Assembly (NCBI GenBank): GCA_029204225.1
Contig: CM055107.1
Location: forward strand, 47,290,476 to 47,354,475
Reading direction: 5' to 3'
From: Diphasiastrum complanatum
Taxonomy: Eukaryota > Streptophyta > Lycopodiopsida > Lycopodiales > Lycopodiaceae
DNA length: 64,000 nt
Under the pieces are notes generated by a model that ran no database searches, was not told the DNA's origin, and saw only the letters and a program-made list of their open reading frames with translations. Positions 58,311-64,000 of this stretch are shown piece after piece; positions within the stretch are counted from its first letter, which is position 1; every line of letters begins with the position of its first letter. A program made the translations under genes and the position numbers.

Positions 58311-58319
58311 GTTGGATTA

Positions 58320-59410
58320 TTCTCCTTCTTACTAATCGACTAATCGGTTTTAATCCTCATCCATTGTTTATCCAATTCTGAGGATTTTTTTGTGTTTTTA
58401 TACAGTTTGCAGAATTACAAGTGTTTTTACACAGTCTGTAGAAATACACGGAACGGAGTTTGACAACAGTGTCGCATTTTCTCAGTGTCGCCTGTCACGA
58501 GTAAAATTACAGTGTCGCATTTTTTGCATTTTTGCAACACTGTCATCTGTCAGGAATTACATGTAAAAATTCAGTGTCGTCTTTTTCTCCTGTCAGGATT
58601 TGCGAGAAAAACTGCATAGTCACATTTTTCAAAGTGCTTTAAATGTTAAGGAAATGACTCTGACAAAGTGTGGAGCTACCCCAATATTAAGGAAATGAGA
58701 TCTTATGACATTGTCACTTTTTCACAAAAAGCCGACACTGTCGTCTTTTTGCGACATTATTGCCTGTGGTGGCAGTTTTAATTCATTTCTGCAGAGTGAC
58801 AGTTTACGTTCATTTATGCAGACAGACTATTCATTTATGCAGACGGATTGTTTACGGCCAATTGGCATCGCTTATCAGCAATCAATTCCTAAGAAGGAAC
58901 TGGATGAATGCTAGCAGACACTAGCCAATGGCAATCGCATTTGACGACCTAATTACTTAGTATAAATCAGCTGTTCATACATCTCAATTATCATCTAAAA
59001 ATGTTATTGTGAATTGTGAAGGAGTTGAGTGTTATTGCACAACGCTTTCTGTGCTCTCGTCAAGCAAATCGTTCACAATCAGAAAGTATTGTTGTTAGCT
59101 CTCTATCAAGCTTTCAAGATTGAACTCTCTTGAGCATTCTAGCTCTTTCTTTTAGAGATTTATTTTAGAGTTGCTATTGCGCTATTGCTTATCAGCAGAG
59201 TTGCTTATTTCAAACTGATTCTCAGTTACTCAGAGACAACTTTAGAGTGTGTAGTTTCTATCCGCTATTGTCTTGCACTCATTAGCATCTGATCTTGTTT
59301 TTCTGAATCAATTCTATTTCCTTATTGCGTTCAGTTTGTGTCAGAATGCATGCATCTTTGTATTGCTTTTGTAACTCATAGAAATTGTCTGAGAATTCAA
59401 TACTTTAAAA
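58320..59410 (+). other. LTR- or leader-like stretch
   Basis: CAGTGTCG-type motifs recur at 58467, 58483, 58510 and 58572, plus a CACTGTCGTC at 58736. An AGTATAAATCAG near 58960 resembles a TATA box. No coding signal. It could be a U3 region of an unplaced LTR. Confidence 0.35.
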
Positions 59411-60444
59411 GATGCATTGGTTTCAGCACCAATCCTACGTCCACCCAATTGGTCCATTGAGTTTCATGTGCATGCGGACGCATAAAAGTATGCAGTTGGA
59501 GCAGTCTTAACCCAGCCAAGAGAACACAAAAAGGATTTTCCGATTCGATTTGCAAGCCGACAGCTCAGTGATACAGAAATGAATTATTCAACCATAGAAC
59601 ATGAAGCATTGGCAATGATATATGTGGTTAAGAAGTTTCGGCACTACTTGATGGCCACACACTTTGCTTTTTATATGGACTATCAACCCTTGCTCTATCT
59701 TGTTAACAAAACCTACAATACAGGGAGAATCACTAGATGGCTACTTCTGTTGTTAGAGTTTGATTTTCGGATGGTAGTTCGCAAGGGAAAACAACACTAC
59801 ATGGCAAATCATGTGTCACGTGTCAAAGGGAAGGAGGTTGCACTCCAACCCGACGATGAGGTGGCCAATTTGCCTTATTTTACGTAGACACAATACCAGA
59901 GTGGGCTGCCAACATAGTTGAATATCTAATGCGGGGCCAACCAGATAGATCACTACCAAAGGTGGATTAGCGGAAATTGATCTTGAAAGCTAGACCTTAT
60001 CAGCTGATTGCCAGCCAATTGTATCGAAGAGGACCAGATGGGATTCTTCGGCGGTGTATTCTTCCTCATGAGGCCACCCAGATCATTTCACTTTCACATG
60101 AAGGCATGAATGAAGGCCATTTTGCATCTGACATTACAGTTTGCAAGAATCTACAATCAGGTTGTTGGTGGCCAACAATTCATAAGGATACGGAGGAATA
60201 CATGAGGAAGTGCGATGTGTGCCAAAGGGCAAGAAAACCAACAAGATTGAATTATGACCTACTACACCTGGTCTTAGCCCAAGCAGCATTCGAAAAGTGG
60301 GGATTGGACTACATTGGTTGGATTCACCCTACAACAAGAAGTACCTAGGCTCGATACATAATCATGGCCACCAACTATCTTACCAAATGTGTCGAAGCCA
60401 AGGCAGTAAGAGTAGCTGATGCTAGGACCACTGCCAAATTCCTC
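59411..60444 (+). pseudogene. Ty3/Gypsy RNase H and integrase fragment
   Basis: Starts DALVSAPILRPPNWSIEFHV, HADA then a stop. Then MNYSTIEHEALAMIYVVKKF (Glu site), HYLMATHFAFYMDYQPLLYL and TRWLLLLLEFDFRMVVRKGK. Past a stop near 59887 comes the integrase zinc finger and core start: GILRRCILPHEATQIISLSH, EGMNEGHFASDITVCKNL, CWWPTIHKDTEEYMRKCDV and a core start AFEKWGLDYIGWIHP. After TAG it reads RYIIMATNYLTKCVEAK and stops at LTR L. No RT. Different lineage from element C. Confidence 0.86.
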
Positions 60445-60851
60445 TAGTTAGAAATAGTAAGCTCAACTGTGATTGTAGTTTACAGTTATGTATTGTTTTA
60501 GTTTGTAGGCTTTAGTTAAAAAGCCAGCCCGGGGGCTTGTCCCGAGCCGATAACGGGATTACATCTATATATAGCCTAAAATGCCATGTAGAGGCCAATA
60601 GTGAATATTATGGATTTATTAGGTCTATGCCATGTGGCGTCCTCATGCAAAGAGGACCTTTACTTGTATATGTATCAGTCTCTTTGTAATAAAGACGCTT
60701 TTGCTTTGTGAGCTCTTTTGCTTTACAACTCGTCCATCACTCTGTTACTTGTGGATGTTGTTTATGGTTTCGATGGTTGGCAATCAATCAGTGATTGCAT
60801 CTCTAATCTGCACTCTCCACTAGATCAGAATTTCCGCATAGAATGTTAACT
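60445..60851 (+). mobile_element. LTR L
   Basis: Starts TAGTTAGAAATAG (close to TGTTAGAA), ends AATGTTAAC-T before the primer site; 407 bp. Clear similarity to LTR I on the opposite strand. It interrupts the Gypsy integrase. Confidence 0.75.
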
Positions 60852-60864
60852 TGGTATCAGAGCC
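60852..60864 (+). promoter_or_regulatory. LTR L primer-binding site
   Basis: TGGTATCAGAGCC, exact to the tRNA-Met type. Confidence 0.85.
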
Positions 60865-63800
60865 CTCAGGCTGTGGAGGAACATGCACGATCAAAGCTCT
60901 TGAAAGAGTGATTCCATCGATGGTAGCATCAGAACCGTGCAACGGTAAGGACACCGTACGGGGTACAGGATGGTCCGGGGTGATCGGTGACGCAAAGCCC
61001 TTTGATTCAGTGCATACGAAGCTGATTCATAGAATCAAAGTAAAAAGGAAAATTCCATAACATGCAGGCTATGAGGCAGCCCAAAAGAAATACTGATAAC
61101 GGGAGCAATTCTCAGTGAATTGAAGAACGGTTTGGTGCCGGAAAGAGCTGACAACGGTGGTTGTATAGACAGGGCAGCCATAGCAATTGGGTTCTCAGTA
61201 TTTGGATAAAAAACAATTGCAAAAGCATGCAAGAAAGGTTGAAACTATCAACTAGGGTTTCAGAGTAAAAACCGTGGATTCTTGGCTATAGGAAACAGTT
61301 TTTGGAGCTTTCAATTGCTGAAGATGGGCATTTTTGTAGGGCAACCTCATTGGTGGTGGTAGCTGCAAGAACAAGCTCAACAGAAGGCTGAGCAAAGCCC
61401 AAGAACCTCTCTCTTTCTGTGGGCTAGGGTTTTAAGGGAAAAACACAAGATCTTTCTTTGTAGGCATGCATGTTTGACGTTGTAAAAGCAGGCATGAGGG
61501 CGTCCTAATCAACCGAACAAGTCTCCAGCCAGCCGTGGACAGTCGTGGGAAGTCAAAGGAGCAGGATCAGTTTTTTGGAAGCCCTAGCTACGGTGGTGAA
61601 GATGAAGCAAAATTTAGAAAGAAGGAGAGAGAAGACCCGCGAGAGTCGCGCGCGACCAACATGAGTTGGACTATAGTGTTTCCAGGTGGCAAGCGCACGG
61701 AGGGATGTGGATAAGTGCACAAAAACGTGCAAGACCGTCAGACCTGGATCTATGGAGATCGATGGTTGAGGTCCATTTCTCGGGGAGCGATCTGGAGCTT
61801 TGGATGGAAGCCAAGCCATGGGATGGGCTTGAAGTAGGCCTTTGAAGATTTGAAGCCCATTTTTGAAGTTTTTTCATTAAAAATTTTCAAATGAAATTCA
61901 ATGAAAGGGCCCGACTGGTGAATTTGGCATTTAAGGGCATGAGCTCTTCGAGATGAAGAAACAGTTCATTTTTTGAACTCATTCTCTAAGGCCACTTTGG
62001 AAGGGCCTAACTTTGGCTAGAGGAGGGCTTTTGGGGCCAAATAAGGGCCATTTTGGAGCCTGTAAAAGCCTGCACTGAGCTGGCAGACAGAGCGATGACA
62101 TCGTCAAGGGAGAAATGCATTTTGATGCATTCTTGGCACCATTTGATGGAGCAGGAGATAAGTGACCCAATGAGGTACGGTTTTTGCTATTTGGTGACCT
62201 GTGTGCCAAATTAAGCCCAATTTTTTGGCTGAAAGTCTGTTGGGCAGGCTGGAAAAAGGGCATGTGCCTATAGCCAAGGAGCTTTAAAGCGGTTCTCAAG
62301 CAGTTTTGAAGAGCCTAAGCACAGTATATTGTGAGGGAGAGCGGAAAGGGCGGAATTGCATTGGAGAAAGCTAGGAGATGCGGGAAATTTGCAATGAGGC
62401 GTCGTGAAACTCTTAATTGGCAGAAATTGAGAGAGGAAAACCAACCACAGGAGAGAGCCAGACATGATGCCGCATTATGTCAATAGACATGGTAAAATAG
62501 TTCATGTCTACTCGTTTAACTTTTTGGAAGTTCGAACTAACCAAGCTTAAGGGATGCTTGGAGGGGGCCTCTCAAGGTGAAAATAGGCGAGGGCATTGTA
62601 AGATTCGGTGGTTGCAGTTGCTTCACATGATTTTGCAAGGGAGAAATGTCTCGGTTGAGGAGAGTTACACTAGCTTAATGGTGGCAATGCAATGGTGGCG
62701 GTCACAAGGTGAAAAATGTCAATGATAAGGTCAGCTGGCTGAGCCAAAGAGAAAAGTAAGGAAGCAGATCTAGTAGCTTGCATGAAGGGGCAAAGATGCA
62801 GAGAGGGTAGTCTCTATAATCTACTGGAGGCATATTGTTGTAGTAGCATGGACTTCATGGTGTGCATGAGGTGTGTGCATGGTCGGCAATGCAGCAGGGG
62901 TCAATACTTGGATTGCCATTGATGGAGTGTTATTTACCATAAGGAGCATTGGTAAGCCATCTCTTTGAGGCTTTATGCATTGGCTGTATTTGCGGGTATG
63001 TAGGCTTGGCATTGGATGCTTAAACTTGGATGGTTTGTGGTCTTTTGGAGTGAGATCAAGGAAGCCTAGTCAAAGTCATGTGAAGCCATTTTATCTTAGT
63101 AAGATCAGGGTTGATGAGACATAACTCACAAGATCTATGAAAGCAAAGTCATAGATCATGTTACAAGATGTAACAAGAAGCAACAAGTAGGATACATGTG
63201 GTGCTATGGAACTTAGTAATCCATGATCAGGAAGCCTTGACGGTGAGCTGGATGCTATGGTAAGAGAGACCACTTGACTTATAGGTCAAAGCTTGCTATC
63301 TTGTTTTTTTGTGGAGTCCAAGTTGATATATGATCCACATTCTATGTGAATGCTTGTCAAAGATTGTAACCTACAGGAGAAAGCTCATGAGATATAGTGG
63401 ATTCATCAGAGTCATTGGTAGACTCGTAGGCTTGGTGCATGAAGGATGAATGATAGCTTGGCAAGGCAAGGCAAAGTGGAATGGATGGTTGGGAGAGACA
63501 CTTGGACATGGATGTATCTCTGGGAGGTACATGGTGCACTCGAGGAGATATCAGGACAGATGCGTGGAGCTTTGGATGCATGGTTGTTGTAGCAGTGGAT
63601 CTACCTATGGCAATGGTGTATGGCACAAGAGGATATCTTCTTCAGCAAGTAGTGATCATCAGTGGATATGTTTGTCATTCGTGTTGGTTGCATGAATGTG
63701 ATTGCTTGCATGTGACTTTGTCATGAGAGTCTTTTGTGACTAGACATAGATCTAAGTTGGAGTTTGATTCGCTATGCATTTGCTACTAAAAAGAACATTT

Positions 63801-64000
63801 GATGCTCGGTGACTTGTTGAAATGTCTACTAGCTGATTTTCTAGCGAGGGTATAATCTTAGTGGCAGTAAGATTTCCTCAGGTTGAGCCATAGTCGATCA
63901 TTGTTATCAGCGTTATGAGTTTGTCTTGTAAGCGTCTGATAGGATGTCAGCCTAGTAAGATGGAGGATGATCATCTCATGGTGGCAGTGAGGTTTCCTCG
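60865..64000 (+). other. Internal region of the LTR L element, no pol seen
   Basis: Over 3 kb after the primer site without a recognisable gag, protease, integrase or RT frame on either strand; short frames have no landmarks. This fits a large non-autonomous derivative (LARD-like) or a long leader. A repeated GTGGCAGTRAGRTTTCCTC at 63861 and 63981 (120 bp apart) suggests a tandem array beginning at the window edge. Confidence 0.4.

Noticed and set aside
61553-62465. Several 65-106 codon minus-strand frames after LTR L
   Set aside because: Proline/serine/leucine-rich composition expected from GC-richer non-coding DNA; no domain landmarks and no agreement between neighbouring frames.

Overview
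This window is nuclear DNA from a land plant with a large, repeat-rich genome. The evidence is split-exon plant genes, many decayed Ty1/Copia and Ty3/Gypsy LTR retrotransposons primed by initiator tRNA-Met (TGGTATCAGAGC-type sites), a PIF/Harbinger-like MITE and long GA/GT microsatellites. I cannot name the species. The repeat load and the ribosomal protein L10 sequence would fit a fern, gymnosperm or other non-model lineage, but that is a weak inference. Only two ordinary host genes are convincing: a five-exon cytosolic ribosomal protein L10 (uL16) gene on the minus strand (52278-54996), and a single-exon small plant protein (27572-28093, plus strand) with a GC-rich promoter carrying G-box/ABRE-like sites. 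Nearly everything else is retrotransposon at various stages of decay.

Layout. 1-5800: two Copia copies of one family lie tail to tail. The plus copy lacks RNase H; the minus copy lacks gag and protease. 5800-8480: leader remnants, a 33-bp CCAAT repeat, an LTR-like block, a protease remnant and a second LTR with primer site. 8443-9274: Copia gag, minus. 9840-11700: a huge GT/GA microsatellite, a decayed Tnt1-like Copia pol and an inverted LTR tail. 11889-23644: composite Copia element B (5' LTR, primer site, gag, protease, then about 2 kb of unfamiliar open reading frames where integrase, RT and RNase H should be, polypurine tract, 3' LTR). B is interrupted by a Gypsy element (14399-20455, flanked by GTACT repeats), which itself contains a lone LTR (18711-19493). 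B's 3' LTR is cut by another LTR at 23645.

24-29 kb: diverged repeats, a MITE and the small host gene. 30-31.5 kb: the 3' end of a minus-strand Copia with its LTR. 31.7-32.85 kb: a foldback built from 180-bp units. 33-41 kb: mostly unclassified DNA holding a cluster of 15-bp palindromes, a 41-bp-arm hairpin and a broken ORF of transposon-like character. 41.9-49.7 kb: three more Copia fragments. 52.2-55.2 kb: RPL10. 55.3-60.9 kb: minus-strand LTRs, a LINE-like ORF tail, a Copia RNase H with LTR, a Gypsy RNase H/integrase fragment and a new LTR with primer site whose internal region (60.9-64 kb) shows no recognisable pol.

The most unusual points are the unknown ORFs inside element B, the 180-bp-unit foldback, the CTATGCTNAGCATAG palindrome cluster with its hairpin, and the repeated TTTCACACGTGTGAAA palindrome in related LTRs. 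No CRISPR array, tRNA or rRNA gene was recognised. Element boundaries are estimates by eye unless LTR ends or target duplications are given.
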